This document shows, one piece after another, positions 1 to 10,857 of a stretch of 64,000 nucleotides of DNA. Both the position numbers and the translations under genes were made by a program. The first letter of the stretch is position 1. Every line of letters starts with the position of its first letter. The stretch covers positions 11,346,001 to 11,410,000 of the forward strand of contig JANTQA010000057.1 in assembly GCA_027625915.1 (NCBI GenBank), in the 5' to 3' direction. Source of the DNA: Anaeramoeba flamelloides (Eukaryota > Metamonada > Anaeramoebidae). The notes under the pieces are model-generated. The model was not told the origin of the DNA and made no database searches. It worked only from the letters and a program-made list of their open reading frames with translations.

Positions 1-61
1 ACTTCATCCAGATCTCAACTCTTCTTTAATATGTATTATTTTAATTCTTTCTTATAAACTA

Positions 62-262
62 TCTTTCATAATAATTGGCCCATTAAAAATCAAATTTTAA
101 AGAAAAATATTTTTAATAATTGAAGTTATCTATTATAATATAAAAATTTAGATTTTAATATTCAATACTATACTCAAGAGATATTTATTTTTCCTCTAAA
201 AATAAAAGAAAAAAAAATAAAAAAAACTGTTAAAAAAAATTGGGCCATTTATTTTGAATGAA
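62..262 (+). repeat. Short TIR repeat, copy 1
   Basis: About 200 bases with inverted ends around AATTGGCCCA and TGGGCCATTT. A diverged reverse-oriented copy lies at 21935-22125, sharing the central TTGAAGTTAT and TTTTAATATTCA blocks. A similar single end (GGGCCATTTATT) recurs near 542-556. The remainder of 1-1036, downstream of the RGS gene, shows nothing else. Confidence 0.5.
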
Positions 263-1036
263 GCATTACATATAAAATTGAAAATTTAAAAAATTAAAAA
301 AACCCATTTATCGATTCTCCTTCCATTTGAATAACTAAATCTAATCTCTTTTTCATATTTAAAAACAAATTTTTCATTAATTCATCTGTTACTTTTTTCA
401 AATTTTTCATTTTCATTTTCCATTTTAACAAAACACTTTTGAAAAAATAAAAAAGAGAAAAAATGATTTATTTGCAAACTTTTCATTGTGAGAGGAAAAA
501 CTTCAAAACGATACAAAAACAATTAATTATTAAAATGTAAGGTGGGCCATTTATTATGAAATTTAGTTTATATTCTTGAAAATTTCAATTCTAAAAAATA
601 TTTGATATTTAAAAAAAATGTTTTTTTTTGGATATCCACCTTTGGTTTAAACAAAGTTTATAAAAAAGAAGCCAAGTTGAAGATCAATCAACCAAGAACT
701 CAAATAACAACGCTTTATTATATATACAAGATAATTTTTTTCCCATTTCAAGTACCTTAATCCTTAACTCATAAATTAGTTGCTATACAAAATAATGATC
801 TTCATTAGGTTATATTAAATTAAAAAAAAAAATAAAATATAATATTTCTTAATGTTTTTTTATTTTGAAAATGTACCAATTCAAAAAATAAGAAAAAAAA
901 AAAAAGATTAAAAAGTAAATAGAAAAAAAGAAAGTAAAGAAAAGAATAATAATAATAAAAATTTTAAAGAAAAAAAACCAACAACAATAATGTTATTGAA
1001 TAGAAAGAAAAGAAATTAATTTTTTTTTTTCTTGAA

Positions 1037-1920
1037 TTAAACAAGACCAGCTTCACGTAAAATTTCAAATAAATTTTCATCTGCATGGAACTTATGGATA
1101 AGGTCTTTACACAAATTACTTTTTAAAAATCGAGGCCAAGAGTCAGATTCCATTAAATCGAAAATGGAATTTTGAGGTTCGTTATACATATCGATTGTAG
1201 TCTTTTTCAAAGATTTTTTGATTTGTTCTTTATCATTACTATCAAGATTGACCTCAAAAACGGAGCTTGGATCGATATATTTGTCATAAATATAGCGGGC
1301 TCGTTCTTTAATTTCATCTCTTTCGGCTAATTTTTTAAAATCTTCAACTTCATCCCAAAAAAGAATATTTTCAACACTAAATTCTTGTACTAAAAAGTCT
1401 TTAAAGGCATCGTGGGCGTGTTCGTCCTTCAGAACATTATCGAGGGAAGATAGAATACTACTTGAGGGTACTTTAATTCTTTCAGCACCAATATAACTCA
1501 GGTAAAGGGGGTGTACATCACTGACAATGTAGGTGATTGCGTTATAATAGACAGAGAGCAATGCAGAAACTGTAACGTTGCCAATATATGAAAGAACTAA
1601 GTATGGGACGATTGTAACTATCCATACAAACGTAATGATTTTTAATTCTTTATTGATATTAAATTCATCTCGAATGCTCCTTAGAAACCAAATTGAAAAA
1701 ATGATTAATGCTAAAAATGGTCCAAAGAAAGCACTTAATGAAATAATTGCAGTTTCGGTTGTTGCACAACCGTATCGATCTGGATAATTCCTCTCGTCAA
1801 TAAATTGCCGATACAAGCCAAATGCAAATAATCCAAAGCAAAGTAAATAAAGCCATCTTAATAAATGCTTATCTGAAAACCATTTACGTCTTCTCATTAG
1901 CCACGATTGTTTATCGTTCC
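1037..1920 (-). CDS. Exon 4 of the 7TM-RGS gene
   Basis: Terminal exon coding for transmembrane segments 4-7 and the whole RGS domain. It starts after an ATATAG acceptor in phase 1. The open frame runs about 20 bases into the intron, but that part is not coding in this model. The stop is TAA at 1037-1039. Confidence 0.88.
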
Positions 1921-4900
1921 CTATATTAAAAAAATTATACAATTATTGATTTGTTATATTTTATTGTTTTCGTTTTAGATTTTATTTAGAAAACGAAGTG
2001 ATTTTTTTTTTTTTTTTTTGAATTATTAAATTAGGAATTAATTGTATTTTTAGTTCAATTATTATTGGTATAAACAAATAAGCAAATAACAATAACAATC
2101 CAGAATTGATTGATATATCTGGGTGGATGGATATATTAGTTTAATTTCAAAACAACTTTTTATTAAAAATTGTTATTTAATAATAAGCTTTATTTTGTTT
2201 TTTTTTTTTATGAAAAATTTTTCTTTTTGTTTTTTTTCTTTTTTCTTTTCTTTTTTTTTTTTTTTAAAAATATCATGTGGGAAAAAAGAAAAAAAAAAGA
2301 TCTTCGAAAAGACCAATAATCACTAACAAAATTGAAACTATGTAATGTCTTTTAAAATGAATTTAATTATTAGTAAAAAATCTTGCTGTTAACTTTTTTT
2401 CAGTGAAAGTTCAGTAATAAAAAATATGTAATGCTCATTTCAAAAAATGTGATTCATTTTTTTTTAGTTTTTGGTTTTATTTTTTTTAATTTTTAAAATA
2501 TCAGGTTTTTTTTTATTTAGAATGATTTAAAAGTGAATTACAAACCAGATTTAATTATTAGTTGTTCTTGAATACTAAAGGATATATTTTTTTTTTCAAT
2601 TTATTAGTTCAGGTGAACCACAATTTTTGAAATGGTGTTTATTTTCCAGTCAAAGGAGCCCAGTTGTAATGGGTGAATTACATGGGTTTAAAGGGTTTGA
2701 ATGGATATTAGAAGAAAAAATTATTTTGGAAATTTCAAAATTGAAATCATTTTTTCACATTTTTACGTTTTTTTCACTTTTTTTTTGATAATTTTTTTGT
2801 TTTTTATTGCAAGATCAATAGTCGCTTGGTAAAAACGTGTTGTTATAATGTTATTGGAACAGTGAAAATGTTTGTAGAAAAATCCTATTCATTTCTATTG
2901 GAATTTTGTTTGGATCTTCAATAGAAGATCAAAATGAACCTTTTTTTTTTTCTTAATTTGGAAACCAAAGAATTTTAGTTTTTCAATTTTTAAGAAAATA
3001 TATGGTTTGATTAGATTTACTTCATACGGATATCAACTGGTCTTGGATGTGTATTATTCTACTTATTTTTTATTTGTTCTTCAAAGTGTTAATTATAAAA
3101 AATAATTGATATTTGAAAAAAAAATGTGTGAACACTTTGACTGAAACAAAATTTTAATACAAAGAATTTTATATATTTTTAATTTGTCAAAAATAATTGA
3201 TAAAAGATCAACCTTTAAAAAATAAATTTTTCAATCAAAATAATTTCTTTTTTCAAACAGTTCAAAATTACTATTTGTCCATTCAGACAAGAATAGGTTA
3301 TTATGAAAAAAAAAAAATTGAAAATTTCATTTGCTTTTTGAAATAATATCATTAAAATGACGAACTATATGATATATGTTAAACAAATTAAAGAATAAAT
3401 GAAATTGTACAAATGAAAAATTATAAAAAAATTACAAAGACACTTTCTAAAAAGTTAATGGAAATTTTATTTGACAATTCTATAATGATCAGGCAAATAA
3501 AAAACAAAAATTTTGCTAAAGTCATTTTAAAAATTACAATACCAAAAGCTTTAATAAGTGTGGCTCAAACTGTTTAAAATAGTAAATCAAATAGATTGAG
3601 TGATAGCTTTTAAACTATTTGGATCTCACTTTTTTAAATGACTTTATTCAGTAAATAATTTAATGTTGTGTTTAAAACTCAAAACTGTGATTAAAAAAGA
3701 AGGTGCCAATTGTTCCCTGAGGTTTAATTATAGTTTAAAAAATATGAAAAAAATATATTTATCTAAAAAGTTATTTATAAAAATATTTGAAGATTGTTGG
3801 TATCAAAAAAAAAAATAATCTGATTAATTTATTATGTTACTCTATAATATTTCGTTAAGTTTTTTTAAATTTTTTTTTAAAGAATGGAATATGATTTTGA
3901 TTTTCTCTGAAAAATTTTAGTAAATTTGAGAAATAATATAAAGCATACAAACTTTCAAAACTTTAAATTATAATCAAACAAAATTTCTATCTCTTGATAA
4001 ATTAATTTCTATTTTTAATTTGAAGTTTTGTATTGAAAATATTTGAAGAAAATAAAAAAATCCAATATTACAAAATGGCATATATTGTTTGAAAGTTTCT
4101 CTTTAATTGTTTAACCATAAAAATTTTTATTTTTATTTTTGGAGTAATATTAAATTATTAAAAATCCGTTTTTCGAATATTTGTTTGTGGTAAAATAACA
4201 AGAAATTAAAAATAATTTAAAATAAATAGTTTGAAATGTGAATAAAAAAAAAAGAAGAAGAAAGCAAAGAAACCTATATAATGTTCAGGAATTTTGTTTC
4301 AAGATCTTGTAGTGAAAAATAATGACTGGGAAATAAAAGCACGATGAAGAAAACATTATTTAAATAAAAAAGATCCTTTCATAATTACTGAGAAGTTATG
4401 TAAGAAAATCAATTTTTTTTTTTTTTTTTATAATTCCTTTAATTGATGTTTTATATCATGTAAAAAGAAGTAAAGAGGTGTTATTAGGTTTGTCACATAT
4501 TCGAACAATTAAGAAACAAAGGAAAAAGCATTATTAATGCCAAGATTTTCTTTTTCTGGCGATATCATAAATCCTAAAATTAAGTTCTTAATTTTCTTTT
4601 TTTGTTCTCTCCAGTTCGAAAACAAAGTTCGATATTACAGAGCAGAGTGAAATTTTATTTGTTTTGTTTATTCAAATTATGGAATTTTTTTTTAATTTTA
4701 ATTTGAAAAAAAAAAAACAAAAAGGTATTTTATCAAGAAAATAACTTTTTTTTCAAACCAATCAAGGAAGAAAAAAAAAACATTTAAGTTTCGAGTCATT
4801 ATAGTGAACAATAATTTTTTGAAATTGGAAAAAACTTTTTAGTAATTTTTATGAGTGCTTAATTCCAATTAAAAACTTAATCTATCATTTAAGATCGATT

Positions 4901-7272
4901 TCCTAAGAATCAACAATCAAAAACTAGGAAATTTTTAGAAAAAAGCGATAAAGAGCGCGACACTCGGTTTTTAATTTAAATCGTTAATATATATAATTTT
5001 GAAAACAACTGTGTTGGTTTCAATGTGTCTGATCTTTTTCGATTTTTGAGATCTCGAAGATTTTTTTTTTTCATTTTTTTTTTTCTCAAATGAGTTGTTT
5101 TTATCTCTCAAGAATATTACAAAATCCTTACTTTGTCAAATATAGAGGGTTATAAAACAACCACAAATTTGATTTTGTCAAATTAATTTGATTGCTCACT
5201 AAAAGAAAACAATTTGTTTTCAAATTGAAGAAATTTAAGAATTTGGGAATATAAAACAAGAAAAGATTATCTTTTTTTCTTTAAATTTTTATTTTTTGAA
5301 TTGTTTATCCTCTCTCTTTTCTGAAACTTTTTTTTTTTAATTGTAATTTTTGTAATTGAGATCTTGAATGAAATTTTTTTTTTTGATTTCATTTGAATTT
5401 TTCTAATTACTTTTAATTGTAAAATAAAAAGATCAAAATTTTCATTCAGCTTTCCAAAGTAATCACATTCCATAGAATTAAAACAAATCATCAAAGTTCC
5501 CAATTCTAAAAGACGTAAATTAATAATTTAAACTTCTTTCTTGAATTAAATCTCTGTAAAAAGTTTTGAAATTTTACATGATTATTAAAACTTTTTTTTT
5601 GGAAAGCTGAATGAAAATTTTGTTTACTTTATTTTGCAATAAATAGTAAAATTTTTTGAATTTGTTTTTTTCTTTTTTTGATTTTTTTAAAATGGAGATT
5701 ATTTTGTCGATTTTTTTTTAATTTAATTTTTGTATCGAAATCCTGTGCAACTTGTTTTTGTGAATTACACTCCTTGAAAACTGGAGATCCTTTTAAATTT
5801 TTTTTTTGGTTGAATTGTTTGTCAATGTGATTATATGAATTTGTTTTTTTTTTTGTTTATTTGAATTTTTGCAACGAAAAGACGTTCAATTTCACAATAC
5901 AATTTTTGGTGGCAGTCCGCGCGCTGTGTAGGATGCAAATTCAAGGTAAGTGATTAGACCCTTAAAGTATGAAAATGAAGAAACAAAAACTATAGTCATT
6001 TTCCAAAAGTGAGTACCAAAAATTTTAAAAATTATCCAGAAAACTGTTTAACAGTACAAAGAAAGAAGTTGTAAGAGATGAGATTTTGAAAACTTTTAGT
6101 TTTTGCTTTTTGAAAATGACTTTTTAAAGTTAGTACTGATTTAAAAAAAAAGACAAAACTCTCTTGATCCTAATATTTGAAATGCAAATTATTCACATGA
6201 TTGAGTTCGTCATAATTGATAAATTTATACTACCTCCAAATTAGAACACAAGTGTGAAGTGTTTTGATCTCAATTCTTAAAGCCAATCTGCCACATAAAA
6301 ATATGATGTATAATTTGATAAAATATTTCTTGTTAAACTCGCTGAAAAAGAAAGGTTTTGTTTTTGATTTTAATTACACAAACCAGTGTAAAGGAGTTAA
6401 TTTAAAGTGTTTTAATTTCAGAATTATCCAAGATACAAAAAAGGAAATGAAATTATTTATTTCAGATTCAACCCGAATAGTTGGAAAAATATCGAGAAAA
6501 AAATTTTTTGTTTATTTCAAAAAGTGAAGAAAACTGATTTGAAACAAAAAATACACATTCAACCGAATTAAAATAAAAAAAAAAATTTACCTGTTCCTGA
6601 ATTGGTAAGTGCTTTTTGTGAATTGATATTAAAAATAAAAAACAACCTGAGGCATCTAAAGATATAAGGCAAAAAATACCAAGGAATAATTAAATAAGTT
6701 AGCCAAAAGGAAATGATACAGGGCCAATGTTCTTTTTAAGTAATTAAAGAAAAGATAATAAAAAATGTTGGGTGCAAAGACCAAATTTAAAAAAAAAAAA
6801 GAAAAAGAAAAAGAAAACTTTACCTAAATCAAACTGAAAAAGAAAATAAAAAAATTAAAAAAAAAAAAAGAAAAGGATGTAAAATTACCTGTTCCATACC
6901 AAATCGATAAAGAGTTATGAGTAATTACAATATAAGCAGCGAGCGAAGACAAACTAAGAAGTGTTGGTGATCGTGCTTTAATAGGCTGTTTATTTCTTCG
7001 TTTAATAAACAAATAAAATGTAATCATAAAAAAGGGTGTAAAAATAACCCAAGAAACTAATAAAAAAACACCAATGAAAGTGGTTTCTCCCTAAGCTCGT
7101 TTCGAAAAAAAAAAAAATATAGGCAGGTTTTTGAGGAACGATTAAAAGAAAAAAAAAAAAAAAAAAAAAGGTTTGATATTTCTTCTATTCCGATCGTTTT
7201 GTACACAAAAAAAAAAAAAAAAAGACTTACTTTCCCAGGGTTGTCACCTTGAATTATATTATCGTCACCCAT
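1037..7272 (-). CDS. 7TM receptor with C-terminal RGS domain, four exons
   Basis: Predicted plasma-membrane receptor that would accelerate GTP hydrolysis on a G-alpha subunit. I assembled four exons on the minus strand: 7272-7231, 7090-6889, 6731-6591 and 1920-1037. Donors are GTAAGT, GTAATT and GTAAAT; acceptors are TTAG, AAAAAG and ATATAG; phases are 0, 1 and 1 and all match, giving 422 residues. Seven hydrophobic segments lie near residues 18-42, 52-75, 86-113, 148-167, 185-209, 221-241 and 244-270. The RGS domain runs from about 284 to 418 and shows the typical F..FL..EFS.EN..FW pattern. Segment 3 carries WPC...FW and YIFRCLRLFF, the pattern I associate with protist 7TM-RGS proteins. The third intron is 4670 bases and carries transposon remnants, whereas the others are 140 and 157. 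The start is the ATG at 7272. Family call is strong; exon borders are inferred from frame and splice signals only. Confidence 0.82.
2190..2637 (+). repeat. Poly-T-centred TIR family, copy in RGS intron
   Basis: Matches 50374-50999 over the poly-T tract, the ATCATGTGG block, the AATGTCTTT...ATTTAATTATT block, CAGTGAAAGTTCAGTAATAA and the right end GGTGAACCACAATTTTTGAAA. The left end is decayed. Confidence 0.6.
2637..2945 (-). repeat. CAGTCAAAGG-ended TIR element, partial
   Basis: Reverse-oriented match to the right half of the elements at 20964-21500 and 60232-60745 (GATCTTC...AGAAGATC core, TTTTCACTGTT, ACAACTGGG). Its outer end reads TTTTCCAGTCAAAGG, an inverted version of the left end seen at 20964. 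Confidence 0.55.
6591..6731 (-). CDS. Exon 3 of the 7TM-RGS gene
   Basis: A 141-base phase-1 exon for the third membrane segment (HWPCIISFW... then YIFRCLRLFF). The acceptor is CTTAAAAAG, forced by an in-frame TAA just upstream; the donor is CAG/GTAAAT. Confidence 0.75.
6889..7090 (-). CDS. Exon 2 of the 7TM-RGS gene
   Basis: A 202-base exon encoding membrane segments 1 and 2, with the KRRNKQPIKARSP loop between them. It begins in phase 0 after CTTAG and ends in phase 1 at CAG/GTAATT. Confidence 0.78.
7231..7272 (-). CDS. Exon 1 of the 7TM-RGS gene
   Basis: Fourteen codons from ATG (MGDDNIIQGDNPGK), a short N-terminus expected to face outside, ending at GGGAAA/GTAAGT in phase 0. Confidence 0.7.
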
Positions 7273-8869
7273 TCAGAGATTTTGTAACAGTTGAAGATAA
7301 AAAAATTATTTGAGTTTGAAAAGAAATAATGATTCAAATTTTGTAATAAATAATTTACTTGAAAAACATTTTGTATATTTTTGAGAAACACCTTTCCTCC
7401 TTTTGTTGGTTTCTTTTGAGGGGGTTTATTCTTGAAAAATAGTATTAAACAAATACTCCTAAACAGAGATGATTTTCTTATAATTGTATGTTTTATTGAA
7501 CTTCACAAAAGATCCAATTATCTATTCTTTTGAAATTTGTTTGAGCATTCAATAATCAAGAGTCAAATAAAAAAAGCCTTGTTTGGAGGCAATTTACTTG
7601 TTTTTTTAAGGAAAGAAAGTTTTTTTCAAAGCTCTAGTGTCAGTATAAAACCAAAAAATGTCCATTTTTTTTTTGTTATTTTTTTTAAATTAACTTTTTT
7701 GAATTTCCTCAAGTTATAGTTTTGAACGAAGTATTTGACTAGGCTCGAATAGTAATCATTCTTACATTTCAGGCAACGTTTTGTTCAAGGGGTTTTTGAA
7801 AAAGGTGATTGAAAAAAAATGACCAAAAAAAGGACATTTTTTGGTTTAATCATGGAACTAGGGAACAAAGAATTATAATTTCTAATAATATGGTTTGTTG
7901 ATAAAAATATAAAAATGTTTGAAAAATTATTAGATTTCTAATGAATTTGTCCTGATGGTAGCAAATGGTGGTTTTCAATAAATACCACAACTTTCCAGTG
8001 GGGTTTAAAACAAGTTTATACTTTGCCCCGTAAATTTTTTAATTTTCTAATTTTGGGTTATTAGTTCTTGAAACAAAAAAAAATCTTCTTTCACAGATTC
8101 TTTGAATTCAAAAACAATTCTGAAGCTAATATTAAACTCAAATTGGGATTTTTTATGGTTTTTTGTCTCAAATGAATTACTATTTTAAAAGGTTAGTGTT
8201 TATTAAGACTCTATCTGTTTGATCTTCCTTTTGTTGATATATTTACTCAATTTATTATGTTTTTCAAAACTATGGTAGTCGTTTTTAAATTGTATTTTTT
8301 CAGATCTTTTGTAAGGAAAGAATAAGATTCTAAAGAAACGGGTACACCCCTACCTAGATAATAAGTGAAACAAAAAAAATGATCAATACAATTTTTAATA
8401 AGGAAACCAATATAAAACCTGAATATGAAAAGTATGATCAATTAATAAAAATCAAATAAATAATAAAAGACAAAACTGAGAACTTAAGATAATAACATTT
8501 TTTTTCAATAATATATCAAAAATCTGTTGTTTTTATTTGATAGATCTATCATTAAAAATTTTGTAAGAAAAAAAGTACCTATTTTTGATATGAAAACTAA
8601 TTATTTCATTTTGATATGAAAGGGGATTTAAATTATATTCGATAACTCCAATTCACTCAAAGAGGCTCGCAAAAATCAAAAATTAACTTTTTTTTTTTTT
8701 TAGAATAAACCAAAAAAAGGTTGTTCAGAAATAAGAGAAACAATCAAATTCTAATTCGGGCCAATAATCATAAACGAAATGCCTGAACAAATTATTAATT
8801 TCAAAAAAAAAATATGTTAAAAAATTTTTTGGGAGTTTTTATTGAAATGTCTCGTGTAAAAAGTTTCAA

Positions 8870-9060
8870 TTTATTTCGGAAATTAAAATTATTGACAATA
8901 AGATTTTTTTATTAATAAATCTATAAATTTTAAAAGAAAACACAACGTTTCGATTTTCTGTATGTTAATTTGGAGTTTCAAGCATTTTTTTTTTTTTCAA
9001 ATTTACTTATTTTTAAAAAAAAGAGAAAAGAAAAGAAAAAAAACAAAAGCAAAAATCAAA
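8870..9060 (+). repeat. Dispersed repeat (TTAATTTGGAGTTT family), copy 1
   Basis: Shares GACAATAAGATTTTTT, TATAAATTTTAAA and GTTAATTTGGAGTTT, followed by an A-rich tract, with 42650-42960 (same strand) and 22210-22440 (opposite strand). Confidence 0.5.
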
Positions 9061-9170
9061 ATACAAAAAAAAAAAAAAGTAATTTACTTAATGAGAAAAA
9101 ATGATTTTAATGGAAAAATTGAAAATTTATTTCAAGAAGAATAATGAATTAACTCATAGAATATTTTCTA

Positions 9171-9367
9171 CAACCAGTTCCACTTTTAAGACACAAACTT
9201 TAAACAAAATTTTATTAAAAAAAATCTCAAATTAATAAAATTTTTACCAAAATTTTTTTTATTTCGATAAATTATTTTACTAGAATTTGAATTTTTTGTC
9301 TTTAAATTTAGGAATTGTGTTATACCTTAAATTTAAGTTGAAATTTTGTGTCTTAAAAGTGGAACCT
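9171..9367. mobile_element. Tc1/mariner-like MITE, copy 1
   Basis: About 195 bases with inverted ends (CAGTTCCACTTTTAAGACAC and GTGTCTTAAAAGTGGAAC), flanked by TA on the left. It has no coding capacity. Three more copies lie at 32925, 46190 and 58485. Confidence 0.7.
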
Positions 9368-9825
9368 ACTTTAACAAAACAAAATTTTATGTCAGATATT
9401 TAATTTTACTTCTTTATCAATAATTTTTTTTTCTGTTGTGGATAATTACAGATTTTTGAGTGTCATTCTACAAATAAATAACTTTTCTAAAAAAAAAACA
9501 TGAATTTTTGAAAAACACAAAATTCAACATAACTATACCACATGCAAACCAAATTTTATTTTGAGTCAATCATTTGTATGAAATTTCCACCCCTGAATAT
9601 TTTGAAAATAAATATCAGGTGAGTAAAAAAATATCACTATATATGGAAATTTTTTTAATTGGGATACCCTTAAAATTATACTTTAGAATAAAAAAAATGG
9701 TCTCACAGTTTTTAACCCAAATATTTGTTGTTTTTGAATTTAAGAACTTGATGTAAATTTGAAAAAAAATAAACTATTGTGTTTTGTTGCACGATTGCTA
9801 ATTATTGACAATAATAAACTAGTAT

Positions 9826-10441
9826 CAGTTGTTTTTTTTTTTTGTTTTTTTTTTTAAATATAAATATTTCCTTAATAAAATTAAGCACTATTTTTTTTCT
9901 GATTAATATTTTTCGAAATCTAGCCTAATAACTTAATTCAATTAACCACTGGGATCTTTTTTTAGAATAAAAACACACTCAACTTTTGAATATCGAAAAT
10001 ATTTTTTGAAATTACTGTGTACTTTATTATTTTTTGAAAAATTGGGGTTGAGAAAATTTTTAAAACAAAGAATAAGTTCATAGATTAAATTAGAAGATTT
10101 TTCGAGAGATTTTATCTTATTTAAATTACTTTTTTTTTAATTTTACCATTTAAAATAAAAAAAACATTTGAAGACCAAATTAGTCCCTCTTGTGAAAATA
10201 AAATTCCCATAATTTAGAATTTGTTTTAGTAAACGAGTTAAAATAAGATATTGTATATAAAAATATACATAATTTCAACTTTGAATCCAATCATTTTGAC
10301 AAAAAATGTTTTCAAGAAAAAGTTAAATGTAAACTTTACTAATTTTTTTTTTTTTCATTTTGTTTTTTTAATTTTTTTAATGGAAGATATTTGATCAGTT
10401 TTCAATTTTTAGTTTTTTTTGGGTCTTAGGGGCATATTAAT
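9826..10441 (+). repeat. 600-bp dispersed repeat, copy 1
   Basis: Closely matches 46776-47381 in the same orientation, from the AAATTAAGCACTATTTTTTTTCTG block to TTTTTTGGGTC.TAGGG.CAT. There is no intact ORF and no obvious TIR. The similarity is high enough to suggest a fairly recent duplication or transposition. Confidence 0.75.
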
Positions 10442-10857
10442 ATATATATTTTTGGGGAAAAAAATCAATGTAAAAAATGAAATTTTAGTTGTTTACTCAA
10501 TTCTTATCATTAAAACAGAAAAAATTATGATTCCCTTGAAAAAAAAAAAAAAAAAAAAACAAGGAGAGATTTTTGCACAGGAAATTGTTTTTGAGTATTT
10601 GTTTAAAAACTATTTATTACAACATTCAATAAATTAATCCTATAGATATATATATATATATATATTATTTTCTTATTTTCAAAAAATCTGAATAAACAAA
10701 AAAACAATGCAATACTCTGAAGAAAAAAATTCTCAAAAAATAAAATAAAGTAAAGAATAAAAAATAAAAAATAAAAAATAAAAAATAAAAAATATTAGTG
10801 GGTGGTTAAGATAGTATATTAATAATTATAAATAAATAAAAAAAAGATTTTTCGTCT

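Larger units (their letters stand above)
1921..6590 (-). other. Giant intron 3 of the 7TM-RGS gene
   Basis: 4670 bases with no supported gene. It holds a copy of the poly-T-centred TIR family (about 2190-2637) followed directly by a reversed copy of another TIR element (about 2637-2945). The rest is A+T-rich with no clear feature, apart from a short CpG-bearing spot near 5911-5945. Confidence 0.65.
7273..10857. other. Intergenic, repeat-bearing
   Basis: No supported gene. It contains a repeat shared with 42650-42960 and 22210-22440 (about 8870-9060), a Tc1/mariner-like MITE (9171-9367), a 600-base dispersed repeat (9826-10441), a short TA run near 10645-10663 and an AAAAAT run near 10741-10792. 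Small ORFs here lack ATG starts or coding character. Confidence 0.6.

Noticed and set aside
6264-6527. 87-codon plus-strand ORF
   Set aside because: Within the RGS intron on the opposite strand, no recognisable domain, A+T-driven composition.
6820-6833. A 10-base micro-exon (TTTGATTTAG) flanked by CAG and GTAAAG in the RGS gene
   Set aside because: Including it would create an in-frame stop; the exon at 6591-6731 fits phase and membrane pattern instead.
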